The notes under the pieces were generated by a model. That model made no database searches. It was not told the origin of the DNA and saw nothing but the letters and a program-made list of their open reading frames with translations. Positions 10,023 through 20,639 of a stretch of DNA of 64,000 nucleotides are shown one piece after another. This stretch comes from Acanthaster planci (taxonomy: Eukaryota; Echinodermata; Asteroidea; Valvatida; Acanthasteridae): NCBI RefSeq assembly GCF_001949145.1, contig NW_019091604.1, positions 80,054 through 144,053 of the forward strand. Direction: 5' to 3'. The position numbers and the translations under genes were made by a program. The stretch's first letter is position 1; every line of letters begins with the position of its first letter.

Positions 10023-11311
10023 GTAATCAAAACAAAAGCTTAACTAAAACCAATTTCATGCACCAGAGCAAGAAATTGCAGAAGGAGTTGACACCAAACA
10101 GGCATGATCACAATGATCATGAGCATGGGTGTACCCAATGAGCACTCGGATGGTATAGTGCTGCGGGCAGCTGGGTTTGGAAGCTGGATGGATAAAGTGC
10201 TGGAACTGGTTCTGGTAGGTAATAGCATTAAGAAACATTCTCAATTTCAAGTTCTTGTCTGCACTTGCTATGCTCTGTAGCTCAGGACAGTGATGTTAGG
10301 GGAAAAAGAACTTACTCAATTAGCTCTAAAGTCGCACTGACATGTCCTGAGTAATGCCTGACCATGTCCAAATGATTAAAAGGTGATTTGCTGAGTTCAA
10401 GTTACTTAGACCAGCATAGACAATTATTATGTACATGTACGTCCTACTCGTTCAGCACTATCCAGAGATGAAATTGCGCATGCATATTCATTATACTCCC
10501 TCCTGAGCTCATTATTCGATGATTTTAGTGTAATGGATTTTATTCAGAGGCAAATGTTATCAGAATTTACGAAATATTTACAGTTATGCTGAACACAGGC
10601 ATTGAACTGACTAAAAAGTCCCCTCACCATGCACCTATGCCCCCCCAGAAGACAAACCATGTCATGACGGGTTCATGGTATATCCAAAAATGTATGAAAT
10701 TTGAATGTAGACCTACGATTATTTGCATGTCGATGTAAGCTTGTTATATGGAATATTTAAATTTCCTTATTTGTTTTGTGTGTATAGCTATCCTTCATGT
10801 TGCTGCAGGAATAAAAAGCTAGAGAAAAATCTGTTTTCCTTGCTAGTTCAGAGCACTGGAATTCAACATCATTGCAGTTACATGTAGATATGAGAGACGC
10901 GGGTACCCATGATACAGGAAGCTGCTGTATTTATAATCAAGCAAGGATATTAACTGGTAATGGCAAAAAACCCTACTGTTGCACTGACATACAGACAGAT
11001 TGCCTTTTCTGATTAATGTAGTCATGAAGCAAAGTTTGTGCATGTGTGGGAGTGTACGTGGGTGTGTGTGGGGGGGCATCCATGTAACGCCATCATGAAC
11101 AGAACCCTCATCAACATCCACTTGCCCGATCCCCTACTTAAACATTCAGATCCCCACGATCCCATTGAGTGAGAACCCAAGGTTGCTACATGTGGGCCAT
11201 TGAAAACATGTATGTTGTATTATTGTGTCTGAGTTCTGATATCAGTTTTCCATGCATCAACACATGAACTGGGGCACCTGTAATAAACGTTTTCCTTTTG
11301 CGATGATACAG
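10023..11311. other. Intron E2-E3, no recognised element
   Basis: AT-rich, with a TG/G-rich run at about 11040-11080. No coding frame with family resemblance and no inverted repeats of note. Confidence 0.4.
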
Positions 11312-11492
11312 ATGTTCATCAACACTCGAGAGGAGTCTTCATTCATGTTAGATGTCCCTGGTTACATTGATGGAAATGCAAGCAGGATGACTAGGCCACA
11401 GAACAGTATGAAGAGCTTCATCAAAGTACTCGTAACAAGATTATCTAAAAAACTGCAATCAACGGGAAGTCGATTTACTTGTATGTATACAG
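11312..11492 (+). CDS. Host gene model, exon 3 (E3, 181 bp)
   Basis: Bounded by an acceptor (TTCCTTTTGCGATGATACAG, ending 11311) and donor (ATACAG then GTAACC at 11493). Only one frame is open across the exon: it starts phase 0 and ends phase 1, which is what E2 (ends phase 0) and E4 (starts phase 1) require. The peptide begins M-F-I-N-T-R-E-E-S and contains the basic helix-like stretch S-F-I-K-V-L-V-T-R-L-S-K-K-L. No domain is recognised. The first codon is ATG, so an alternative start here is conceivable, but the strong upstream acceptor argues for an internal exon. Confidence 0.65.
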
Positions 11493-11599
11493 GTAACCAC
11501 TATAATTTCGTGAAAGATCACTGCAAACAATTTTCAAAAGGGTTTCGGAAGAATAGTGTCAAGTTTTCAGCATTCATAAGATCCTGATATTTTCCATTG

Positions 11600-12660
11600 A
11601 TCCCCATGTCATTTCAAGTGTCTGGAAATCTTCAGACAAAAAGAAGTTGGCGGTTTTTATATAATACACTTAAGAAAAATGCCCGAAAACATGAAGGCAG
11701 TTTTTTGTGTCATGTTTTTAGAACGCTCACTGTGTATATTTCATTGTTATTCCCTCAAAGACAAACCGTATTAAAAAAAAAATTAAACCATAATCTGTGG
11801 AGTATTAGTTATTTTAAGTTCTGTTTTGTTTTAGTGGAACTTATGTGCAAAAACAACTTAGAAAGTTCACATTTTTCTTAAGAGTGGACTGAGATCCTTA
11901 AACGAAATGAAATTAGAAATAGTAATGTTCGATTTGTCAACAGTTGCTAACATTACAATACAAAGTTAACTTCATAAGGGGCAGTAATTTAAAGATATTT
12001 TTGCTTAAAACATGCCCCAGATAGGCTTAGAATGCACCAGAGAGCATCTAGACTTTAAAATTTTCTTTCCGGGGCCTTAAGCAGGCCCCGGACCCTACGC
12101 CCTAATGGCTTCGCCCTTTGCGCTTCGCGCTTGCAGTTTCATTTTTTTTCACAATCCTTCAATCACATCCCTACTTATATGAGGTTGAAATATCGACACT
12201 AGACTTTGATTTGTGTACTACCTTTTGAATATGAGCAGGCTAGAGCAAAAAAGGTGATGCATTACATAAATAACTGCATAGTTTGCACTTTACAGAAATA
12301 TGACTAGAGATTAAATGGCAAAAACCTAATATCTCCTGGATCCATGTCAGAAAGTATATTTCTTTATTAGGAGGGGGAGGTGCTTATAATCAAACCACCC
12401 CGCCTTAGTAGCTCCTTTTCATCCACCAGTGCAATAAATTATTTATTTTTCTATTCATCCTGTTACCAAAGATTATTTTATTTGATAAGAAGTGGTGTAT
12501 GTAATTTAAAATCCTGTGAAATGAACTAAAAGAATTTGAATAAAATAAGCTTATTATCAAAATAATAATTAACTGAACATTTGTGTTAGTTTATATTTGC
12601 TAGTTTATTTTTGTCATTCTAGTTTTACATGTTAGGGAAAATAACAAAAGAATAACTTAC
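11600..12660. other. Intron E3-E4, 5' part; GC-rich hairpin inside
   Basis: AT-rich non-coding DNA. The only clear structure is the perfect GC-rich hairpin at 12069-12091, listed separately. Confidence 0.4.
12069..12091. repeat. Perfect 8-bp GC stem-loop in AT-rich DNA
   Basis: CCGGGGCC and GGCCCCGG face each other across a 7-base loop, and are followed by a GC-rich patch with TTCGCCC / TGCGCTTCGCGC at about 12110-12131. Such GC islands in an AT-rich intron often come from a retroposon tail or a structured RNA gene. The family is not recognised. Confidence 0.6.
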
Positions 12661-12903
12661 TCAACCTCCAGTTCTTATGGGTGTGGGCTCTCCTGGCTTA
12701 GCATTTTGAAGTTTGTGCCATACCCACTTGTCAGTGGCCTCTCCGATTTCGGTGTGGATAGCGTCACCTGATTTGTGTGTCTCAGTCAGACATTTCAGTA
12801 AATGGGCTGCATCAGTGGGATTTAGATTTTGCTGCTTTTTTGCTGATTCAGATGTTGGGCTATCTCTCCACTGGAATGAAAATTCTGTTGGTTGTCTCAC
12901 TTG
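12661..12903 (-). CDS. Candidate minus-strand exon of an unrecognised gene
   Basis: Read on the minus strand, an acceptor (GAGTTCAG, before 12903) opens an 80-codon frame rich in Gln, Glu, Thr and Lys. It contains D-A-A-H-L-L-K-C-L-T-E and D-K-W-V-W-H-K-L-Q-N, and amino-acid use looks protein-like. The exon is directly followed by a perfect donor (GTAAGT at 12660-12655). The last codon before that donor is TGA, so either this is a decayed internal exon (for example CGA to TGA) or the true frame or ending differs. It lies antisense in the long intron of the E1-E4 model. No family is recognised. Confidence 0.4.
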   Translation of the reverse strand, partial: QVRQPTEFSFQWRDSPTSESAKKQQNLNPTDAAHLLKCLTETHKSGDAIHTEIGEATDKWVWHKLQNAKPGEPTPIRTGG

Positions 12904-13042
12904 CTGAACTCTGCAGTCATGATTCAGAAGTCAATTAATTCTGCCTATGTTATCACACTTTGTACAAATTACATTGAGGTTGTCCAGTTGAAACCTGAGA
13001 ACTCTGTGACTTGCAGTCACATCTTGAAATTTGACATTGTCC

Positions 13043-13310
13043 ATTAGATGATAGTTTAAACATTGGATTCAATTAAGTAAAGTACATAACTGGTCTGCTT
13101 GTTTACACAAATGAAGTGCACACAAGTGAAGTTTACATAAAAAAGTTTACCATTCTTGTGTACTCGAAAATTCCATTCGCGCACTATGCATGGCTTCTAT
13201 GTGCATTGACATGCAATATCTATACAATACAAGCAGTTCATATTGCATAGGCATTAGATTGTGGAGCTGAAACTAGATAACTTTATGTGGAACGCCAAAA
13301 GACAAAAAAT
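13043..13310 (+). repeat. Dispersed direct repeat, copy 2
   Basis: Collinear with 8876-9170 (TTAGATGATAG, AACATTGGA, GTACATAACTGGT, TACTCGAAAATTCCATTC, AACGCCAAAAGAC in the same order). Both copies sit in introns of the same gene model, about 4.1 kb apart. Confidence 0.6.
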
Positions 13311-13639
13311 TGATTAAAATTGTGAAAAAGCCCAATCTGTGCTCTTATTGTGATAAACACAATGTTCACTTGTATTATACATGTACTACAAGATTGTTTT
13401 TAACTTACCATGTCATTAGGACATTCTGCTTGTATGTTTACTTCAAAATCTTTTATAAATTATCGCTACAAGATAAGAAAAATTCTCTTTAATTATTTTC
13501 ACATACCAGGATTGATGATTGATTTTTAATATCAATTTGCAAATTGTCCATATTGACCTTTTACTCAGATTTCAAGGCACATTTTTTAGTTTATCAATCT
13601 GATTTACTTTATACTTAGTAGACCTTAGGTAATTATTGA

Positions 13640-13765
13640 AGGATGGTCCTATAAGAACTTGGACATCATAACGTCATAACGGGTCACATGATATGAGATT
13701 AAATTCACTTTTTTTTTTCTTAACAGGCTTTTCACATGTTTTTAAATAGCCACACATTGGTACTG
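13640..13765 (+). repeat. Fragment of the minisatellite element
   Basis: It carries AAGGATGGTCCTA, then ACATCATAACGTCATAACGG, GTCACATGATATGAGATTAAA and TTTTCACATGTTTTT, in the order seen in the longer copies at 52.8 and 60.2-60.9 kb. Confidence 0.6.
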
Positions 13766-13769
13766 TTAT

Positions 13770-14995
13770 TGATCTGACTGACTTCATATCAAGTGTTCCA
13801 ATTCCCAAATCATCCCCACCTTCTGCTGACAAGATAAGGCCAATCACTCTTACACATCATTTGCCACAATTCTTGAAGGATTTGTTGCTAGATGGATCCT
13901 AGAGGACATGACACCCAATGTAGACCAACATCAGTTTGGAAATTGCAATGGGTTTTGTACTACACACTTTCTTATTTGACTTGCTGTATAAATTGTTCTA
14001 ACATGCAGACAAACCTAAGACGTGCTAATCTTAACAAACTTCAGCAAGGCATTTGACCACATCGAGTATAATATTGCTATGATAAAGTTACTTAACCTTG
14101 AAGTTGAACCCACTCTGGTCCAATGGATCTTTGATTTTCTTAGCAAGCAACAGCAGTGTGTGTGCTGTAGAGGAGTCAAGTCTGACCAAATCAACATATA
14201 TGCTGGTGTTCCGCAGGGAACACATCTTGGGCCAATCGTATTTCTAACAGTAGTCAGTGATGGTTTTAAAAATTCCCATTGCTCCACACATTACTAAAAA
14301 TACATGGATGATCTAACCATAGTCAACACGTGGTCCTCACACAGAGTTTCAAAGATACAAAAGTCCCTTAATTCCCTTGTTCAGTGGTCTAAACAAACAA
14401 CACGAAGCTCAAACCTGTGAAATGTAGAATGATGGAATTAATTTCACGAGGAACCCCATTGCCAGCAGTCCTTGATATCTATGGTCAGCGGCTCCACCGG
14501 TCAGAATCAGTAAAACTACTGGATATACACATACAGAAAGACCTCAAATGGGACAAATATCAATTCAATATAACAACTAGTGAATGGACACTTACACATA
14601 ATCTGTGTGCTTAACGGCCATGGGTTACCGATAGAGGATCTTCCTGTAACTTACAAGGAGTATTTATTATCGCTTGTAGAGTATTCTGTACCAATCTGGA
14701 AGGGTGGGTTAACTAGACAGCATTTAAACCTTCTGGCAAGTGTACAGAAATGTGCTATCAAACTGATACATGTATTAGGTTCTGATTATAATCATTGATG
14801 GTGTGCCTTAGAGGTCTTAGGTATGCCCACTTTGAGTGACGGACAAGCTCAGCTGTGTCTTAAATTTTTCACAGACCTGATAGCATGCTCTAAATATCAT
14901 TCCTTTGCGACCCAATAAGGACGAAGTATTATGCAATTCCAACATTCCCCAGCTTCATTTGCAGAACTAGTCGAACAGCTCCCTACCTCATTGAT
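13770..14995 (+). pseudogene. Second-lineage LINE reverse transcriptase remnant
   Basis: RT blocks appear in order on the plus strand: K-I-R-P-I-T-L-T (13835), a Q-H-Q-F-G block (13930), F-S-K-A-F-D-H-I-E-Y (about 14037), Y-A-G-V-P-Q-G-T (about 14200), a decayed Y-M-D-D catalytic box (about 14302) and thumb/C-terminal blocks with L-L-D-I-H-I-Q-K-D-L-K-W (about 14510), L-V-E-Y-S-V-P-I-W (about 14675) and V-Q-K-C-A-I-K-L-I (about 14740). The lineage resembles CR1-like or Jockey-like ORF2s and differs from the copy at 2850. Many stops and frame changes; no ORF1 or tail recognised. Confidence 0.8.
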
Positions 14996-15904
14996 CTGAT
15001 TTTAAAATTTTAACTAAATCTTTTTAACTTCATCTTGATTGGCATTTTAAAATCTGTCAACACTCATTTGATCATAAATTGTGGAGATGTCATTTTACAG
15101 TACATGTAGTTTCCATTATTACTTTAGCCTTTGTCCTAATGTTGTAATTACCCTAGTCCTGGTTCTGGTTGTCATAGTCATTGTGTTTATTTTGATCCAG
15201 TCCATCGTATGTTGATTCTGTCAGGTATTGTCCTTTTATACCTTGCATTGTCTTTCCTAGTCTTGTGATCCAGTTGGGATGGTTGTTGCCATGTTCTGAA
15301 GAATGTAGTAGGCATCTGTCAGTGTCAGAAGACTATAGAGTTGTGCTCTGGTTGGTGGTCCTACAGCCAAAGCTGCTACAGGTTGACCCTGGTCACGAGT
15401 TTATGGGTTCCATGTCCCACACCATGAAAAAACCATGATGTCAAAGGGCATTGTGGAAGGATTCAGTCAAACTCTGGCAATAAGACTGTTTGGGCATGGG
15501 TACGCTGTAGAGATGCAGCGTTCAAATGATTAGACGTCAAGTGAGTGGGTAGCATGGCTTCCTGCAGCTGTCCTGGCACTGAGGTTACCAGATTGACTCG
15601 GCAAAAAGCCTAAGGATTCCATCAAGGCTAAATTGATGCCACAAAAGTCCTCTTCTGTGGTCTTTTGGAGATCTGTTGGTCTCAAGGAGCAGAAACTCCC
15701 TTCCAGTGTTGGTGTTCAGTACTTCTACCAACCTGGTGAGTTGTTGCGCACTGACTGTGGGTTGGACACTTTGTTACTAAGCCTGGAGACCCTATGCTGT
15801 ACTATTTGCAATGCTTTGTCCACGAGGAACACCTTATAAGGTGCCTCCTGACACTCAGCTGCTTCCTGATGGTATTCTATAACGTTAGGAGTTCGTCGAT
15901 GTAT
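14996..15904. other. Unassigned DNA between LINE and polymerase remnants
   Basis: On the minus strand a short coding-like run (Y-K-V-F-L-V-D-K-A-L-Q-I-V-Q around 15785-15850) lies below the polymerase C-terminus. It may be an extension of that element, but I cannot name it. Nothing else is supportable. Confidence 0.3.
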
Positions 15905-17150
15905 GAATCCATGGCTTTAGGCCAGGGTGCCCACATCATTTTTGGCGATCCACTGCATGCTATCAAAGGCTGACAGCAAGATCTTGTTTAGGGGCTGTCC
16001 ATAGATGCAGTGATGCTCAGACCGCAGCACATCTATGCCATGGCGAAAGGTCTTTTTGCAGAAGAGGGCCACTGTGTATTGCTCTTGGCAGATGTGCTTC
16101 TTCATGATTTTCATTCACACCCTTGGCTTTCTTGATATTCTTGCCAGCTGCCTCAAGAATAGAGTATATTTTGGGCCGCAGACCAACATATGTGGCAATG
16201 GGGCACTCAGAGCACATATCCTTCATCTTGCCCAGCACCTTCTTCGCTGTGTTCTGTACAGGGTTGTCCCTTGGATTATCAGATGTGTCATAGAGATGCC
16301 CATGTTTGGCCATATCCTTGTAAACATCGTCTGTCTGAATTTCTATGAGGAGGCTATCCTTTCTGTTTAAAGGAACACACAGCGCTCCCCAGGTTTTGTC
16401 TCTCGACCTTGTGCACCTGGAAGGTGGGTGCGGGGCATAAATCCCCTCGAAGTTAAAGGGCATCATCTGTTAGGTACTTGGTGTCCCTCCGAGAGTCTTT
16501 GCTATGTGGACAGGGCAGACCAAATAGCGCATCTGAGAGGGTGGTCATCCTTATTTTGTTTACCTTCACTGCTGCTTTTAATTCCTCACAGCTGCTGGCT
16601 GTGAGATGCAGGAGACTCCTCTCTTTGGCTGATATCTGGTGATGTCCTGCCATAGAGTTTCCACTCTACCAACCACCCATCTAGAGCCTCTCTGTGTCCA
16701 TTTTTTGAGCAGCTCTTGTATGTGGGGAAGGCCTCTTCTAGTGTCTGATTAATCTCATGTTGCTGTAGGACAGTGTACTCTTCAGCGCCATCAGGACTGC
16801 CTTTTGAAGAGCGACCTTGAGGGCGAGCTGAAACTTAACGCCGTTGAGAGTGTAAATTTCATTATCTGCCAACCCTGTGGGAAATGTCCAATCACCCATG
16901 GGAAAAAAATTTTCGAGACAGGATGAGGGTCAAACGCTTCTACAGTGGCCTTCCTTATCTTCTCCTAAGCTTTACGAGGTTTCGTGGAAGGTAGATATTT
17001 CCTGGAGAGTAAGGGCTTCAGCAGGTGTTGTCTTATTTCCGCAGGGATAGGCTTATCCATGATGTTCTGAACCAAATTATGGAGAGTTGATTGGTTGTCA
17101 GGTATATCTGCTAGCATCCATTGTAGCCATGTATATAACTGAGCCGAGGT
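15905..17150 (-). pseudogene. Polinton/adintovirus-type family-B DNA polymerase remnant
   Basis: On the minus strand, from high to low coordinates: a P-I-P-A-E-I-R-Q-H-L-L-K-P-L block (about 17050), an L-E-E-A-F-P-T-Y-K block (about 16730), an N-F-E-G-I-Y-A-P block with K-V-E-R-Q-N (16450-16390), then D-S-L-L-I-E-I-Q-T-D-D (16360), V-L-G-K-M-K-D (16235), V-G-L-R-P-K-I-Y-S (16180), K-K-A-K-G-V (16130) and C-terminal K-T-F-R-H-G-I-D-V-L (16050). The D-S-L, G-K-K/M-K-D and K-A-K-G-V blocks match the palm and C-terminus of protein-primed PolB in Maverick/Polinton elements. The central exonuclease and palm are missing: N-terminal sequence jumps directly to the D-S-L block near 16365. Frames are broken repeatedly, so no polymerase can be made. 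Confidence 0.65.
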
Positions 17151-18409
17151 CAGTCTTTAAATGAAAATTTCAACCCCCTGAGCTGTATTAACAGTCAAAA
17201 ATTTTCTCTGAGGCCTGTTTTTTCGGTGTCATTGAGCTCATGCTTCACCGGTCTTAACTACAACCTATACACAGTCGAGTTTGTTATTGTGTTTCTTTCC
17301 TTTCCATGGCAGGCATAAGGCTTAGCTGTGCCTTCTCTGAGTTGATTGAGGTGAACAGCACAGTGCTCGTCAATTCATTTCTTATGACAGTGGATCTTCT
17401 AGCCCGATCATCAACAAGGCACACTTGTTTTGGACCTTTCATCTTTAATAAGTATACTATGGCCATGGATACGTTCAGCTGGAGAAATTTAGTAGAGCCA
17501 AGTTGGTTAAACCCGAGTTCTCTGCCAGGATAAGAAGGGAGGGGGCACAAAGTTTTGCTCACTCTATTAACGGCATTTATACATGAGCGTCTATAAAAAG
17601 GTTTGTTGCTGGCTTATACCCAGGGTACGATGCTCACATTTTACTGGAGTGTAAGCAGTACTTAACCTTATGATATATTTTTTGGACATACTACACTACT
17701 GGTATAAGTTCAATGGGGGGTTCAAACTGTGAGAGCTGTGCCAGGACCCCATCCTGTATAAGACAGCGCAGTAGATGCATTAATGTCCAATGTATGTGCT
17801 CTCAAGAATTGGCAGCATGTGGGTTTTGGTCCCGCCAGTGGGTGGGGCAGGCCCCATCTAACAAGCAAAATTGTGCTTTCTCTATGTGTAGACGACCTCC
17901 CAATGGCTTGCCCTAACTTATTTTATGTACAGTGTATATGTTTGAGCTCGATGGCAGTTCAAATTATGAGGGCTGCACGAGAACCCCCATCATGTATACT
18001 ACTGGGCTGAATGCAGTGATTGTTTGTGTGCTGTAAAATGTGTATTTCAAATCTTTGATTTCTGTCTCTTTGTTATGTGTGTGTATGATTTGTACTTATT
18101 TTAATCGTGCATTTTCATGGGAATGAAGAATCTTCATTGAGGTTGAATATAAGTCAAGTGCATATTACTCAAACCCCAAAATTGGCTTGTCTCAAGTTTC
18201 AAACTGTATAAATCATATACAAAATATAAATGAACCAGAAATGTTTCCAATTCATTGAAATTTACAAGCATGAAATAGTTCCTGCAGTGAGTATAACATT
18301 CTGCATTCAGGTAAGCATAATAAACATTCCTCTGGACTGCAGAGTAGTCCAACAGGAGTAAAATAAGTAAATAACATGTTTTTTTATAACTTTTTTGTTT
18401 ATTTCCCAG
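17151..18409. other. Intron DNA with a short internal duplication
   Basis: No gene recognised. A segment of about 45 bp at 17716-17760 (GGTTCAAACTGTGAGAGCTG and CCATCCTGTATA) recurs in diverged form at 17950-18000 (GTTCAAATTATGAGGGCTG, CCATCATGTATA). Confidence 0.4.
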
Positions 18410-19294
18410 GTGATATTGTGTCAACGAACTGCAACTCAAGACAGTCAGACTTGCCAGCTCAGGAATTGTCCAGCAGCATAATTGGCATCTATAATATCAA
18501 GTTGCCTCCATTTGACTTGGAAATAAACCAATTGAGCACAAAGAGGAATTTCAAAATCACCAAGTGATATCTTCTCTGGTGTCACCACTTACAGCAAACA
18601 ACATGACAGGGAGCTCCTGCAATGATTTGTTTTACAGATATTCATCACCAAGCAAACATAGCACCACTCCTTTAGATTCAACAGATAAAGTTGCTTAAAA
18701 TAATTGTAGGCAGGATGAATGTTTGTCAGTGAGGTCATTTGTAAAACCAGGACCGCATATATTAAAGTCAGTGGCTTCTATACATAATTTGTTCTTTGAT
18801 TAAACTTTTGGGCCTTCAACTAACGTGCATCTTATATCTCTGGAAGAAAACAAAGTTTCTGATTCATGTTGTGTTGAGTCATCTAATAATCACTCGTTGA
18901 ACAGCTCGTAAGATTGTTCCAGCATAAAAGCATTCCATGTCAAAAACCAGGAGAGAGGGTAATATAAGCATTGTCGGAAGAAAGGAATCTTAAGCCGTAC
19001 CATGAAGACTAAATCACAAAATGTACCTTAATTTTAAGGGCCAACTGTGATGACAGAAAGTGAAGGTATAGGGTGGACTACAGATGATAAACAAGATCCA
19101 AATGTTTCAGGCTCTGACAATATTTATGATGAGCTGGGGAGAGCACATAGCATTATACATACAGTAGTTGTTACAGAGCTTGAATACCCCATGTGTCTTA
19201 AAACATTTCCCTCAAACACCAATGAAGAAACAGTAACAAGTTATGTTACTTTTCACTTTGATGGCACATTGATTGTTGTAGTTTTGAAATCTTA
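18410..19294 (+). pseudogene. Host gene model, terminal exon (E4) with decayed UBZ-like zinc finger
   Basis: A strong acceptor (TTTGTTTATTTCCCAG) opens the exon in phase 1, matching the end of E3. The first frame runs to TGA at 18565-18567. From about 18516 the frame one base back takes over and stays protein-like to 19294, interrupted by six TAA codons only (18696, 18801, 18909, 18960, 19029 and 19035) and closed by TAA at 19292. Near its end sits a P-M-C-x-K-x-F-P-S block followed after about 13 residues by Y-V-T-F-H-F-D. This has the spacing of the C-terminal UBZ1 zinc finger of TAX1BP1/CALCOCO proteins (C-P-x-C ... H-V-x2-H-F-D), except that the first Cys and first His are both Tyr. One apparent 1-base deletion (18516-18530), six stops and two lost ligands indicate decay. 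The gene may still give a protein ending at 18567. Confidence 0.6.
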
Positions 19295-19399
19295 AATAAT
19301 TAATTTACCCATTATTCGCTTACCATTCTTATGCACTTCCAAATATGTCATTTCCGTCATAACATATTTAATAATAGGTTTTGCCCTTTACACACCAAA
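19295..19399. other. Spacer between host gene and DIRS element
   Basis: AT-rich; no canonical AATAAA signal was seen right after the exon, only ATTTAATAATAGG-type DNA. Confidence 0.3.
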
Positions 19400-20410
19400 G
19401 GCACTCGCTATAGGATCTGACTTGGACCTCTGTCTCCCTGGGCTTTTGCCAAACTACCAAGTCAGCCGGGTCTCCCGAGAGCATGCTTCACCTGACATCT
19501 CCATGCTTATGATGTTTCCATTACTTGTCCCATCATCTCTGGGAAAACGCTATGCCCATCAACTGCCATGGCCCAGAAGAACCCACGGGATGCCATGCTG
19601 TATGGGTAAGGAAAAAAAGGAGTGTACTTCCACTCCCCCTACGCCGAAGACACCAGAGCATGCTCCCCATGCTCTGCCAGGTGCACCCCACCTGACACAT
19701 TGTCGTGCCATGGTACCCTGACACACCAAAGACTTCACCAGGTGGCGCAGTGCCCAACGAACAGCTTCACCACAGAGGCTTTAGACCACCACAGCCTGTC
19801 CCGATCCCCAGCAGGACATCTGACCATGCCTCTACCAGACCTTCAACCTGGTATGGTTTAGTTTGGCCAAGACCAAAAATGCTTCTCCGGCAATCCACCT
19901 GTGACCTCATCCACCACTTCAGCCACCGGATCGCCCACATCCCCCGCTTCAGCCACCGGATCGCCCATTCCTGAAAGACATAATGATGGCAAGTGCTCTT
20001 CTTCTTCATCGAACACCTCTGACACCGGACAATATACCCTCCTTGTCAAACACACCCTGCCGGAGCAGATTGGTACTCATGGGAGCATTCACAGATCGAA
20101 CCATGGCACAGCCTTACCCCCTGTCCAATCGGCCCGTTACATCTTCAGATGAGGGTAAAACATTGATTCCCTCAGTGGTAACACTCCGTGTGAGACCTGC
20201 TTTCGCCTTTTCCGGTACGACAAGGACATGAAGCCATTTTGTGCAACATCATCATTTAATGTCCACAGAAGCCAGTAGCGATCCTTGATATATCACAAGT
20301 TGATTTTTTTCACACCATTTAATCCTACTGAATTCTATATGCATGCTCTTTGCCTGTCCCTCCCTGGGCCTCGTTGATCAGTCTATGTGAATTCACAAAC
20401 TGGACCATAG

Positions 20411-20605
20411 GTGCCTTTGCTTTATAAACACAGGGAAGACTTCCGAGCACTTCCTTTTGGTCTACCTTCACCCAGAGTTTTCACCAGGTTTGCGAAAACT
20501 GTCGCTGCCCCATCTATGACAGCTGGACGTCATGATCTTCAAGTAACTAGATTACTGACTGATAGTCAGCTGGTCCCGAGACGAGGCTATTGTGTCAAAT
20601 GACAG
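20411..20605 (+). pseudogene. DIRS1-like reverse transcriptase fragment
   Basis: The peptide D-F-R-A-L-P-F-G-L-P-S-P-R-V-F-T-R is the RT block 4 of DIRS elements. About 30 codons later the sequence that should encode the catalytic Y-L-D-D box reads stop-L-D-Y-stop (about 20548-20562), so the second catalytic Asp is gone and two stops flank the site. The remainder, L-I-V-S-W-S-R-D-E-A, still follows the family pattern. Confidence 0.8.
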
Positions 20606-20639
20606 CCGAACAAGTCACCAATCTATGGAAGTATGTGTC

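Noticed and set aside
18516-19294. Alternative genetic code (TAA as Gln) explaining the open frame
   Set aside because: Other genes here, for example tropomodulin, end in TAA normally, and a 1-base shift and lost zinc ligands accompany the stops; decay is the simpler reading.
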